This document shows positions 54,771-63,579 of a stretch of DNA of 64,000 bases, in pieces. Source of the DNA: an uncultured Thermoguttaceae bacterium. GTDB lineage: Bacteria; Planctomycetota; Planctomycetia; Pirellulales; Thermoguttaceae. The notes under the pieces were generated by a model that was not told where the DNA came from, did not search any database, and was given only the letters and a program-made list of their open reading frames with translations. The stretch covers positions 31,000 to 94,999 of the forward strand of contig CALFBP010000039.1 of assembly GCA_937951625.1 (NCBI GenBank), in the 5' to 3' direction. The number at the start of each line of letters is the position of its first letter. The first letter of the stretch is position 1. Position numbers and translations under genes: made by a program.

Positions 54771-55640
54771 TCAACGCGCGGTGCGGCGAGAGAAACTGTG
54801 GCAGGGGTCGATCCATCTATCGCGCAGTCCGACGAACAAGGCGGCGGCGATCATGTCGGCGGTAGAGCCCGGGTTGCGGCGTTGACCGTCGCTGCGGAGC
54901 CAAAAGTCGAGATCGGCCAAAGCGCGGCGATACGATTCCTCGCCGGGGTTTCCGGCGGTGAGCACCCGGGCCGCTCGGCCCGCCGACTCCCGGGCGATCG
55001 CCTCCCCACATTTGCGGGCAATGAGCGTGTCGGGATACTCGGCCATTAGCCGCACATGCGTATGAACGATGGCCTCGGGCAGGTTTCGCGTGCGGGCCGT
55101 TGCCTCGCGGAGCCACGGCGCCGCCGTACCGAGCACCTGGCGGAAGTTTTCCGCATATTGCCGGGCCACGATGTCGCGGTCCGCCGCGGCCCGCATCGCC
55201 GCCAAAAGGTCGTCCGGCGCCGGTCCGGCCACATCGTATTCATCGACTCTTCCCAATCCCCCCGGTGCAGCCAGCCGAATCGCGGCGTACACGTCGCGGG
55301 CGTCGTCCGGCCCGCAAGAGGCCAGTACTTGAGCCACGCCCGACTCCAGCGGCACATGCCGAGGCACTTTGGCCAGGGGCGCTAAAAGCAGCACCAAGCC
55401 AAGGTTCGTGTTCCGGCCCACGGCCCGGCGGGTCGCTTCGACTGCCGCAAGGATCGTCTTCCCGAGCGGCTGATTCATAGCCTCGTCCATCACCGGGCCG
55501 ATCGCCACGGCACTTACCAAAAAGTCCTCCAGGACGAGGTCGCCGAAGTCCGCCCCGCGATGGACATTGCCCGGCTTCGGAGCGGCGACCTCCAGCAAAC
55601 AAGCCAAGGTGGCGCATTGGCCGATCGAAAAAAAGTTCAT
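54771..55640 (-). CDS. Triphosphoribosyl-dephospho-CoA synthase-like protein (CitG/Orf5 family)
   Basis: 289 residues, the usual length. The family signature EVAAPKPGNVHRGADFGDL is at the start, followed by GRNTNLGLVLLLAPLA, DDARDVYAAIRLAAPGGLG and GSTADMIAAALFVGL. CitG builds the prosthetic group of citrate lyase; in methylotrophs a homologue (Orf5) is needed for the H4MPT C1 pathway. With fhcA in the window and no citrate lyase genes here, the H4MPT-related role is more likely. It is 86 bases upstream of the ThiF-like gene on the same strand. Confidence 0.82.
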   Translation of the reverse strand: MNFFSIGQCATLACLLEVAAPKPGNVHRGADFGDLVLEDFLVSAVAIGPVMDEAMNQPLGKTILAAVEATRRAVGRNTNLGLVLLLAPLAKVPRHVPLESGVAQVLASCGPDDARDVYAAIRLAAPGGLGRVDEYDVAGPAPDDLLAAMRAAADRDIVARQYAENFRQVLGTAAPWLREATARTRNLPEAIVHTHVRLMAEYPDTLIARKCGEAIARESAGRAARVLTAGNPGEESYRRALADLDFWLRSDGQRRNPGSTADMIAAALFVGLRDRWIDPCHSFSRRTAR

Positions 55641-55764
55641 GTCACCTCACGGCAGCAGCTTGCGGCTGAGGCACGCCGCGAAAAAACATAGCAAGCTTCG
55701 CTGGAAACGACTTGCGATCCACATATCAGGACTTTTGAGAAGGTCGCCATGGCCATAAGCTCCT

Positions 55765-56661
55765 TCATCGGTGCTTTTCCAAGAACGCCTTCGTGATCGC
55801 GATGACTTGTTCACCCGCATCCTCCAGCACGTAGTGTCCCGCATCGGCGAGGCGGTGGACTTCGGCGTGGGGCCACGCCCGGATGAATCGATCGAGAAAC
55901 TCGGCGGTAAAAACCCAGTCCCGCATCCCCCAGATCAGGCAAATCGGTTTGTCGCGGAAGCTGGGCAACGCTGCCTCGATTTGGCGAAGCGTGTCAAAAG
56001 TGGGATGGCTCGGGCGGAGAGGGATGTCGCGAATAAAGCGGTAGATGGCCTCGCGGTTCCGCCACGAATCGTAGGGTGCGAGATAGCCCGCTTGGATGTC
56101 CGGCGTGATCCGCTCGGAACGCTCTACACACACCCGCAAGGCGGCCCTGGCAAAGACGTTCAGCCCTTGCACCGCCACACGGCCCACGCCGGGAAGAAGG
56201 CAAAGTCGAATTCGCCACGGGCACCGCCGCAAGACGAAGGCGGCTGTATTCATGAGGATGAATTTGGAGAACCGCGAGGGCGAGCGTTGGGCAGCCCCAA
56301 TGCCGATCGCGCCCCCCCAATCATGGCCGATTAACACGGCCCGGTCGATCTTCAGCCCATCCAACAAACTGAGTACATCCTCGGCCCGCTGGGCCAATCG
56401 GTAAGAGTATGCATCAGCATGGGGTCGGTCCGAAAACCCACAGCCCAGATGATCCGGCACAATCACCCGATAATCGCTCCGCAGCGCCACCACCACGTCG
56501 CGCCACATGAACGACCAAGTCGGGTTGCCGTGCAATAGGAGAACGGTGGGCCCACTTCCCTCATCGAGGTAGTGCATTTTGAAACCATGGACGGAAATCC
56601 AATGGGACTGGAACGGGTAAAGGCCCCTCCAGTCGCCTGATACCGAGGCCCGCTCATTCAT
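55765..56661 (-). CDS. Alpha/beta-hydrolase of the haloalkane dehalogenase/OleB group
   Basis: 298 residues without signal peptide. The nucleophile Asp is in AVLIGHDWGGAIGIG near residue 115, and the oxyanion motif with the halide-type Trp in LLLHGNPTWSFMWRD near 45. The catalytic His is in ADAGHYVLEDAGEQV near 275, with the charge-relay acid in the preceding region (CLIWGMRDWVF). This group includes haloalkane dehalogenases and the olefin beta-lactone decarboxylase OleB, often adjacent to oleA/C/D in planctomycete genomes. None of those is next to it here, so OleB-like is a guess by sequence only. A stand-alone gene. Confidence 0.8.
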   Translation of the reverse strand: MNERASVSGDWRGLYPFQSHWISVHGFKMHYLDEGSGPTVLLLHGNPTWSFMWRDVVVALRSDYRVIVPDHLGCGFSDRPHADAYSYRLAQRAEDVLSLLDGLKIDRAVLIGHDWGGAIGIGAAQRSPSRFSKFILMNTAAFVLRRCPWRIRLCLLPGVGRVAVQGLNVFARAALRVCVERSERITPDIQAGYLAPYDSWRNREAIYRFIRDIPLRPSHPTFDTLRQIEAALPSFRDKPICLIWGMRDWVFTAEFLDRFIRAWPHAEVHRLADAGHYVLEDAGEQVIAITKAFLEKHR

Positions 56662-57104
56662 CGTTCATTCACAAGTCTGAAAGAACTATTCCGATTCGCA
56701 AAGAACACCTGCGCCCCTGACCAGGCAGAGGAGGGCAAAAGCCAAGCCAGTCACTGGCGTAGCGCACCTTTTTTCAAAACCCGGCTTCGACTCGGCTGGC
56801 CAATCTCCTCTTTCTGTGGACAGTCATAGGAGGAGGAAGGCGCGACAACTTGGGAAATATAATCATTCGGATGGCACTACTTTGGTATCACTCAAGGTAG
56901 CAATAAATGGGTACATAAAAACTTTTTTTGCCGACGCGAGACCTCGCCTGGTGGGATTATACCGGTTTTTCCATGCACGACGCCTCACCCGGACGGAAGC
57001 CGCGGGGTTTTCGCTTAGCGCAGTCGGAATAATTGTCCGATTCCACGCCAAGATGCATCTCGATACAGGCTTCCCTTTCGGCGACGGCGCTGGTTGCGCG
57101 ATGT
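56662..57104. other. Gap between divergent OleB-like and export genes
   Basis: An AT-rich patch at about 56855-56935 (with a T7 run near 56925) suggests a regulatory region. I see no clear promoter pair, hairpin or small gene. It must carry the promoters of both flanking genes. Confidence 0.35.
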
Positions 57105-59852
57105 ATGAAGGAAAAACGTTGGAGCGAAGTCCTGCCCTGGGCAGTGGCGACGGTGTTCGTCTTCACCTCGGTCGCGCTGCTTTGGAGCAGTCGAATATCG
57201 CCTGTCGTCCCCACCAGGATCGAGAGTTACGAAGGTGATACCCCCCGTAACTGGCAGGCTGACAGATTCGCTCCACAGTCCGCAGATGTCTCCCAGACGA
57301 AACGTTACGACCAGGGGTACGAAATTGGGCTCCGGGTCGTTCCGAATCCGCCTTCAGAGTTCCATTCCGCCCAGGCCGCGCCCCGCGCGTCGCCGCTGCC
57401 GCTTCTCCAACCACCGGCGAAACCCAACTTGCGACCCTCGGTCTCCAGAGATTCCAAGGACGACAAGAACTCGCCGAGAGACCTGAAAAAATCGCCACCC
57501 TCCGGGGAGGGGGAAAAACAAGGGCCGCCCCTTGTCCAAGCTCCCGCAGCCCCCGGGTCCAGCGCACCGGGCCGCCCTTTGGGCCGAAACACGCAGGGCT
57601 TGCGGTCGGGAATTGTTGCGGCAAGTTCTACTCCGCCGAGCGTAAGCCGGGCGTCGATCGATGCAGAAACTCGGGGCTGGGAATCCCGAACCGAAGGACC
57701 GCGGGCAAGCGGTTCCGCGGTTTGGGCGGTGGACACGCAGGAGGCGCGGGCCAGCACCGCCGTTTCAAGTCCGAGGGAAGTTTTTTTCGCCACCGCCTCT
57801 CGCAGCCAGGCCTTGGAACTGGCGGCCCGCGAAAGCGACTTGCACACGCAGACGGCCTTCGAGCTGGCATCGCGCGGCGCCTATTACGCGGCGAGGGCCC
57901 AATTCCTCGCGGCGGTTCGCATCGTCGCCCAAGCGCTCGATGCCGAACACCGCACGACGCTTCATAGTCATGCCTTGACCGCGGGCTTGACAGCCATGCA
58001 GGAGGCCCGCGATTTCGCCCCTCGGCCTTCCGTTGTGGAGGCCGACCTGGACGTCGCATCGATCGCTTCGGGGCACCGCACGCCGGTTCTCCACGGCCCT
58101 GCGGGTCAGGGCGTCACGCCGCAGCGGGCGTTAGAGTCGTATTTCACTTTTGCCCAAGCGAAGCTGGGCATGGCCGGGGGGCGCGAGCTGGCCGCGTCCA
58201 TGGCCTACTATGGCCTGGGGAAACTTCACGCCCTGTTGGCGGATCAGCCCGGCGAACCCTCGCGATTAGCTCGGCCCCAAGCGATGGCGTTTCTCCAGGC
58301 CGCCTTGCTGGTCCACCCGCAAAATCACTTGGCTTCCCATGAGCTGGGCACGTTGCTCGCCCGCGCCAATCGATTCGAGGATGCCCGGAAGGCCTTGACT
58401 CACAGTGTATCGATTCAAACCAGCCCCATCGCCTTGCGCAATCTTGCCTGGGTCTACCGGCAACTGGGGCAAGAGCACTTGGCCGCACAGACTTGGCAGA
58501 TCGCGGCGGCAGCCGAGCAAAACGCCTCGCCCCGCGGCTTTCGCGTTAGTCCCCACACGCCCGTCGTCCTTTGGGTCGATCCCGATCAGTTTGCCGCGAG
58601 TCCTCGATCGGCTTCGCTGGCATCTTCGCGAGCGAGTCCACAGGACGGCGTGCGTTTGGCAGGCTATCATTCGCCTTCGGCCGGGTTTGTAACGCCAACC
58701 CTTGGGCCACGCGGCTATCACGTCGCCAACCCCACGCAAGTTTCATCCGCGCCAGGGGGTTCCGCGGCAATCTCGGGCTTTGTCAATCCGCGATTTGGCC
58801 AGGAGGCGGATACCTTCACATCGCCGCCCGAGGCGTTTGCTGTGCAGGACGCGACATCCGGTTGGCGTCCGCGAGACCGCGGCGAGGCGGAACGGGCAAT
58901 TTTCTGGCAACTGTACCTCCAGGGCGAGTATGTCGCACGTCCCCGCTCCGCTCACGTCAACGAGTACCGCCTTCGCCCCGACGACCAGCTCGATATGATC
59001 TATCGCGTGACCCGTGAGGAAACCTCGCAACCATACCGGCTGAACGTGGGCGACGAAGTCCGCGTGGAATCGCTGACCGACCCGAACCTCAATCGAGACC
59101 TCCAAATTCAACCGGATGGCACGATCACCCTGCGGCTGTTGGGACAGGTCAAGGCCACCGGCAAAACCGTCAGCCAATTGTGCGAGGACCTGGAACAAGC
59201 CTATCGGAAATACTATAAAGTCCCGGCGATATCGGTAACGCCGCTGAAGATGAACACCCGGTTGGAAGACCTTCGGGCGACCGTGGACCGGCGGCAAGGC
59301 GTGGGCGGGCAGAGCCAACTGGTGCGGGTCACGCCGGAAGGCACGATTTCGCTTCCGGCTTTGGGCTGCGTCGCGGCGCAGGGGTTGACGCTGGGCGAGC
59401 TTCAGCAAGAGCTCAACGAGCGCTATCGCGATCAGATCGAGGGCATGGAGGTCATCCCGGTGCTGGTGCAGCGGGCCCCGCGGTTCGTGTACGTATTGGG
59501 CGAAGTCCGGATGCCAGGCCGCTTCGAAATGGCAGGCCCGACGACGTTGATCCAGGCCATCAGCATGGCGGGCGGATGGACCGTAGGCTCGAACCTCCGC
59601 CAAGTGGTCGTCTTCCGGCGGGACGACTCTTGGCGCCTGGTGGCCACCATGGTCAACTTGCAGCCGGCGCTCTACGCTCGCCAACCGTGCCCGGCCGGCG
59701 AAATCTGGCTCTCCGACTCCGACGTGGTGATCGTGCCCAAGGGCAAGATCCTCGTGGCCGACGAGTTCATCGAACTGGTCTTCACCCGCGGTATCTACGG
59801 CGTGTTTCCGCTGAGTTCCACGATCGCCTTTACCAAGCTGAGCACGCTCTAA
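57105..59852 (+). CDS. TPR-polysaccharide export (Wza-like PES/SLBB) fusion protein
   Basis: 915 residues from ATG 57105 (MKEKRWSEVL). A hydrophobic segment at about 8-30 (LPWAVATVFVFTSVALLW) anchors or exports it. A Pro/Ser-rich, low-complexity stretch follows to about 220. The region 240-490 has TPR-like helices (ASHELGTLLARANRFEDARKALTHS). The last 260 residues carry the export domains: RLNVGDEVRVESLTDPNLNRDLQIQPDGTITLRLLGQVKATGKT (PES) followed by two SLBB-type segments ending VYVLGEVRMPGRFEMAGPTTLIQAISMAGG. Wza-type proteins form the outer-membrane exopolysaccharide channel; here the normal lipobox is not seen. Together with manC 1.4 kb away it suggests a capsule or exopolysaccharide locus. 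Confidence 0.82.
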   Translation: MKEKRWSEVLPWAVATVFVFTSVALLWSSRISPVVPTRIESYEGDTPRNWQADRFAPQSADVSQTKRYDQGYEIGLRVVPNPPSEFHSAQAAPRASPLPLLQPPAKPNLRPSVSRDSKDDKNSPRDLKKSPPSGEGEKQGPPLVQAPAAPGSSAPGRPLGRNTQGLRSGIVAASSTPPSVSRASIDAETRGWESRTEGPRASGSAVWAVDTQEARASTAVSSPREVFFATASRSQALELAARESDLHTQTAFELASRGAYYAARAQFLAAVRIVAQALDAEHRTTLHSHALTAGLTAMQEARDFAPRPSVVEADLDVASIASGHRTPVLHGPAGQGVTPQRALESYFTFAQAKLGMAGGRELAASMAYYGLGKLHALLADQPGEPSRLARPQAMAFLQAALLVHPQNHLASHELGTLLARANRFEDARKALTHSVSIQTSPIALRNLAWVYRQLGQEHLAAQTWQIAAAAEQNASPRGFRVSPHTPVVLWVDPDQFAASPRSASLASSRASPQDGVRLAGYHSPSAGFVTPTLGPRGYHVANPTQVSSAPGGSAAISGFVNPRFGQEADTFTSPPEAFAVQDATSGWRPRDRGEAERAIFWQLYLQGEYVARPRSAHVNEYRLRPDDQLDMIYRVTREETSQPYRLNVGDEVRVESLTDPNLNRDLQIQPDGTITLRLLGQVKATGKTVSQLCEDLEQAYRKYYKVPAISVTPLKMNTRLEDLRATVDRRQGVGGQSQLVRVTPEGTISLPALGCVAAQGLTLGELQQELNERYRDQIEGMEVIPVLVQRAPRFVYVLGEVRMPGRFEMAGPTTLIQAISMAGGWTVGSNLRQVVVFRRDDSWRLVATMVNLQPALYARQPCPAGEIWLSDSDVVIVPKGKILVADEFIELVFTRGIYGVFPLSSTIAFTKLSTL

Positions 59853-59961
59853 ACTCCATTCCCTAGGCGCTGCTCCCCTCGTTTTCCGGCCTTTGCGTCG
59901 CCGCAAAACGCATCTTCGAGGCTAAGCATACGTCGCCGCGCCCTCGAAGGTCCGCGCGGGC

Positions 59962-60849
59962 CTATCTGCCTTTGCCAAACGGCCACCAACGCGATTTCGT
60001 CTTACGCTTGTGGAGAGGCTGGCGCGGAGGCAACGACGTTGTTTGCAGGCCCTCGCTGGAAGACTCCCCTGGGGCTGTGCCGGAATCCAAGAAGTCCAAT
60101 TCCAGGCCCTCGGCCGCAGAGATAGTGCCCTCAGGCACCCATGGCGGCGTTTCGCTCGCTACCGGAAATGGAGGATTCGCTGGGAATATGCCGTCGGCAT
60201 TGCTCGCCGCGGAGGCGAGATTGGGACCTTCTTGGGGGGCCGATTCCCGCGGCGGCAAGGGCGGAATCTCAGGTCCTGGCTCCGCCCACTGCGCCGGCGG
60301 TTCGACGTCCGAGGGCGCAGCAGACACCGCTTCAAAGGCCGCGCCGGCCGCAGGGACATCGGCCTGCTCAGCCAACTCGAAATCCTCCGCCAACGACGCC
60401 TGCTGCGACTCGTCCCACGATGTTGGCCGCACTGCGTCGGGGCCAGGGGCGGCTTCCGCGGGGGCTTGCGAGCCAGGGGCGGCCGCGGCGTTGGCCGAAT
60501 CAGGACTCGAGGTGCCGAGCAGGCCCGTCGTCGTTGGGTCCCCAATGCTCGCATCTTCCGCGCAAGGGTAATCGACCTCGAAGGTGAGCGGCCCGATCGT
60601 GAACTGATCGTGGGGCCGGAGCACGGCCTCTTCCACCCGATTTCCGCCCACAAAAGTGCCGTTGGTCGATCCCAGGTCTCGGATGCGAACGAGCCCCTCC
60701 GACTCGAAAATCTCGCAATGTCGCCGACTGACCATCGCATGGGCAATGGTCAGGCCCGCCTTCCGGCTGCGGCCGATGACGACCGGCAACGTCAGCGACA
60801 CCCTTTGACGATTCGCTTTGCCGCCGACGACGGTAAGATTCGCTTGCAT
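59962..60849 (-). CDS. FHA-domain protein with low-complexity tail
   Basis: 295 residues from ATG 60849 (MQANLTVV), the start supported by the promoter at 60934-60961. The FHA phosphothreonine-binding domain spans about 1-95: VVIGRSRKAGLTI, HAMVSRRHCEIF and IRDLGSTNGTFVGGNRV hold the conserved Gly-Arg, Ser, His and Asn residues. The rest is Ala/Pro/Glu-rich with little structure, ending in a basic KRKTKSRWWPFGKGR. It is likely a phospho-signal adaptor. It converges on the export gene and diverges from manC. Confidence 0.85.
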   Translation of the reverse strand: MQANLTVVGGKANRQRVSLTLPVVIGRSRKAGLTIAHAMVSRRHCEIFESEGLVRIRDLGSTNGTFVGGNRVEEAVLRPHDQFTIGPLTFEVDYPCAEDASIGDPTTTGLLGTSSPDSANAAAAPGSQAPAEAAPGPDAVRPTSWDESQQASLAEDFELAEQADVPAAGAAFEAVSAAPSDVEPPAQWAEPGPEIPPLPPRESAPQEGPNLASAASNADGIFPANPPFPVASETPPWVPEGTISAAEGLELDFLDSGTAPGESSSEGLQTTSLPPRQPLHKRKTKSRWWPFGKGR

Positions 60850-60933
60850 GGCTTGAAAGGCTCCCGACGGCAACATATCGAAGGATGTCGAAAGAGGGCC
60901 GACGCGGGGCTTCCCAACCGTACCACTCCCCTC

Positions 60934-60961
60934 ATTATACCAGCGCGGCCCGGCGGGCCAA
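60934..60961 (-). promoter_or_regulatory. Sigma-70-type promoter of the FHA gene
   Basis: On the minus strand, TTGGCC (60961-60956) is followed after 16 bases by a perfect TATAAT (60939-60934). Transcription would start near 60927, about 78 bases before the ATG at 60849, which excludes the longer in-frame start at 61032. Confidence 0.6.
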
Positions 60962-61201
60962 CCAAAGGCGAGGATGCCCCGAGGATTTTCGCCTGCCATT
61001 CTCTTCATGTCGCTCCAAGAGGTGACATTCACGTGATTGCCAAATGCGACGCAGCGCCTTCCGCCATCGGCGACGAACCTCGGCTTGACGAACCCTCTAC
61101 GTTAGCTAGGATGAGACGCATTGCGATTCGCCGCAACGCGCTGCGGTGGGCGTCGTTTGGGCGCGGCTACGTGTTGTTCCTCCGAAACGGTGCTAGCAAC
61201 C
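60962..61201. other. Divergent intergenic region ahead of manC
   Basis: This is the rest of the 352-base gap between the FHA gene and manC. It presumably holds the manC promoter; no clear hexamer pair or other signal was seen. Confidence 0.3.
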
Positions 61202-62302
61202 ATGCTTTATGCAGTGATCATGGCAGGCGGTTCGGGCACGCGGCTGTGGCCTGAAAGCCGCGCGGCCTGGCCCAAGCAATTGCTGGTAATCGAGGGCGAT
61301 CGCACGATGCTCCAGGCGACGGTGGACCGGCTTGGATCGCTGGTGCCGCTGGAGCGGATTCTTATCGCCACGCGGCGGGATTTGGCGCCCCACGTGCAAG
61401 CGCAACTGAGCCACCTGCCGCGCGGTTCGATCCTCGCGGAACCGTGTCCCCGCAACACGGCGCCGTGCATCGGCCTGGCGGGAATCCGCATCCTCCGCGA
61501 CGATCCCGACGGAATCATGATCGTTCTGCCTGCCGACCAAATCATCGCGCCGGGCGATGTGTTCCGCGACAGTCTACGCTTCGCGGCGGCGTTGGTCGAG
61601 GAGGATCCACGACGCTTGGTCACCTTCGGCATCAAGCCGACGTATCCCTCGACTGGCTTCGGCTACATCGAGCAAGGCGACCCCCTCGCAACGCCGGCGG
61701 CGACGGCGAGCGATGGGTGGAAGGTGCATCGAGTGGCCCGCTTCCATGAAAAACCCACCCGGGCCGTGGCGGAACAATACCTGGCCTCGGGCGCCTTCAC
61801 CTGGAACTCGGGCATTTTCGTCTGGAAGGCCCAAACTATTATGGATGCCCTGGCGCGATACCGCCCCGAGCTGCACGGCCGCCTGACGCAAATCGCCGCT
61901 GCGGCCGACAGCGATCGGTTCGCCGAAGTGCTGGAAGAGCAGTTCGCGGCCATGGAGAAAATCTCCATCGACTACGCGGTGATGGAACGCACCGAAAACG
62001 CGGTCGTTGTCGAGGCGCCCTTCGCCTGGGACGACGTGGGCAGTTGGTTGGCCGTGGAGCGTTATCGGCCCCGCGATGAGTCAGGCAACGTGGCCGATGC
62101 CCCTCGATGCGTGGCCATCAACTGCCAGGGCACGATGATTCGGGCCAGCGATCCCAAGCACGTGGTCGTCGTCGCTGGCGTGAGGGACTTGGTCGTGGTC
62201 GTCACTCCTGACGCCACCCTCGTGGCCAATAAACACGACGAAAGGTCGATCGCCGCCATCACGGAACACCTTCGCCAACGCGGCTGGACGGAACACCTGT
62301 AG
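61202..62302 (+). CDS. manC: Mannose-1-phosphate guanylyltransferase
   Basis: Makes GDP-mannose from mannose-1-phosphate and GTP in the cytosol, a precursor for exopolysaccharide. 366 residues from ATG 61202. The nucleotidyltransferase signature MAGGSGTRLWPESRA with WPKQLL is at the N-terminus, followed by AEPCPRNTAPCIGLA, the metal-binding PADQII, GYIEQG, FHEKP and AGAFTWNSGIF-like segment ASGAFTWNSGIFVW. It lacks the isomerase domain of the bifunctional ManC/AlgA type, so it is the short form. It lies near the polysaccharide export gene, which supports a joint role in exopolysaccharide synthesis. Confidence 0.93.
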   Translation: MLYAVIMAGGSGTRLWPESRAAWPKQLLVIEGDRTMLQATVDRLGSLVPLERILIATRRDLAPHVQAQLSHLPRGSILAEPCPRNTAPCIGLAGIRILRDDPDGIMIVLPADQIIAPGDVFRDSLRFAAALVEEDPRRLVTFGIKPTYPSTGFGYIEQGDPLATPAATASDGWKVHRVARFHEKPTRAVAEQYLASGAFTWNSGIFVWKAQTIMDALARYRPELHGRLTQIAAAADSDRFAEVLEEQFAAMEKISIDYAVMERTENAVVVEAPFAWDDVGSWLAVERYRPRDESGNVADAPRCVAINCQGTMIRASDPKHVVVVAGVRDLVVVVTPDATLVANKHDERSIAAITEHLRQRGWTEHL

Positions 62303-63182
62303 TCCGGCAGCCATTCAGCCATTCCGGGAAAGTACGGTCAGAGCTTGACTAATAAATAGTCTGTGCTTGGGGCAGGCGGAAGGGCAGTCGGCTGCCGCCA
62401 TTGGCTTGCCCAACGGTGCCGATTGCGGATCAGGCTCGCCGCCGTCTGGCCCCAGTTCGGTCACGGCGACACCCGGGAAATTCGCGCCCGTCTGGAACGA
62501 CCTGCGAAGGCTCACGCGATGCATTTCGACGGGAATCTGATGCTTTTGCAGACAGTGGATCATCGCCCTTCGGATGCGGGCGAAGTAATCTGCCACTATA
62601 GGCTTCGGTAGGCGATACGTTAGGGACGTGCTGGTCCAGCGGAGAGAGGGTTGTTTTCCCCGGGCCAGTGAAAGCTCCATCTCATTCAGCCGACTCTCAA
62701 TGTGCAGAAACGTCGCGAGTGGGGCTCGCTTGTGCAATGGGCCCAACATCGGACGATGCCCAAACGAAAAGAGTCCTCGGGAACCATCCCAAGGGCTTTG
62801 TTGACCTGGTTCGCCCCCACCATGGAAAGTCCCTTCTGGTAGGGGTCGTTAGCCGCGAACATCGCGGCACATCATGGCGAACCCCATCCCAGCAACCTTC
62901 GGTTGCATGATGGGGATTTCGGCCGTAAAGTCATTACATTCTTTTCGTTCCACCAAATCCCCCAACTACCTGCCCGTTGCAGCACAACTACCGCCTTTTG
63001 CGCAAGTTGCCAGGCATGGAAGCACTCGGCAACTCGCAACCCCACCCCCAATGCGCAATGGGCACTTTTCGGAATATGCACTTTTCGTAAACTGATCTTT
63101 TCTCGATCTGGTCTGCCATGTACATTTCACCTCCACAACCGCGATGGCAGGATGCCATTTGTAGCGACAGGAGGTTGCGACG
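62303..63182. other. Long low-information region with no solid gene
   Basis: About 880 bases. The best minus-strand open frame (62315-62749) has a plausible composition in its centre (TYRLPKPIVADYFARIRRAMIHCLQKHQI) but no clear family, ribosome site or start, so I leave it as a possible decayed gene. Only the AGGAGG at 63169-63174 ahead of the next gene is clear. Confidence 0.4.
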
Positions 63183-63452
63183 ATGCGCGTGGAACCCCGC
63201 CCCAACGAGGTGCGCCAACTCGTTATCGAGATATTCCGAAGCCTCGGCAGCCCAACAAAAGATCTATTCGAGTTGCATGAGACGGTGATGATCCAGGGCG
63301 GCCGGTGCCTCGGGCGCAAATATCGTACGCGCCAACTCAATGCCGTCTGGCTGATTGACGCCGGTCTGATCCGGTTCTATGACCATCGCCGACGCGTGCT
63401 GCGCACCGTGAATCTTTTCGAGGAACTCGCGCCGGTCCGCATGGCGGCGTGA
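63183..63452 (+). CDS. Small conserved protein of unknown function
   Basis: 89 residues from ATG 63183, eight bases after a perfect AGGAGG at 63169-63174, so it is very likely translated. The pattern LHETVMIQGGRCLGRKYRTRQLNAVWLIDAGLIRFYDHRRRVLRTVNL resembles a set of small planctomycete proteins of this length that I recall, which have unknown function. It is basic, with no signal peptide or membrane helix. Alone between non-coding DNA and the RTX gene end. Confidence 0.65.
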   Translation: MRVEPRPNEVRQLVIEIFRSLGSPTKDLFELHETVMIQGGRCLGRKYRTRQLNAVWLIDAGLIRFYDHRRRVLRTVNLFEELAPVRMAA

Positions 63453-63579
63453 GTCCCTGCACCGCGCAAACGTCACCGCCAAGGCCCGACACGCCCGGAA
63501 AGTACCCCGCGCCAGACGGGGCAACTGTGTTCCCCGCGCCGGCTTCAGGTTTTGTTCTCCGTTGATGCCCGCATCGGCA

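Noticed and set aside
62966..63340. 124-residue minus-strand frame
   Set aside because: Overlaps the small plus-strand gene that has a perfect ribosome site; no motif of its own.
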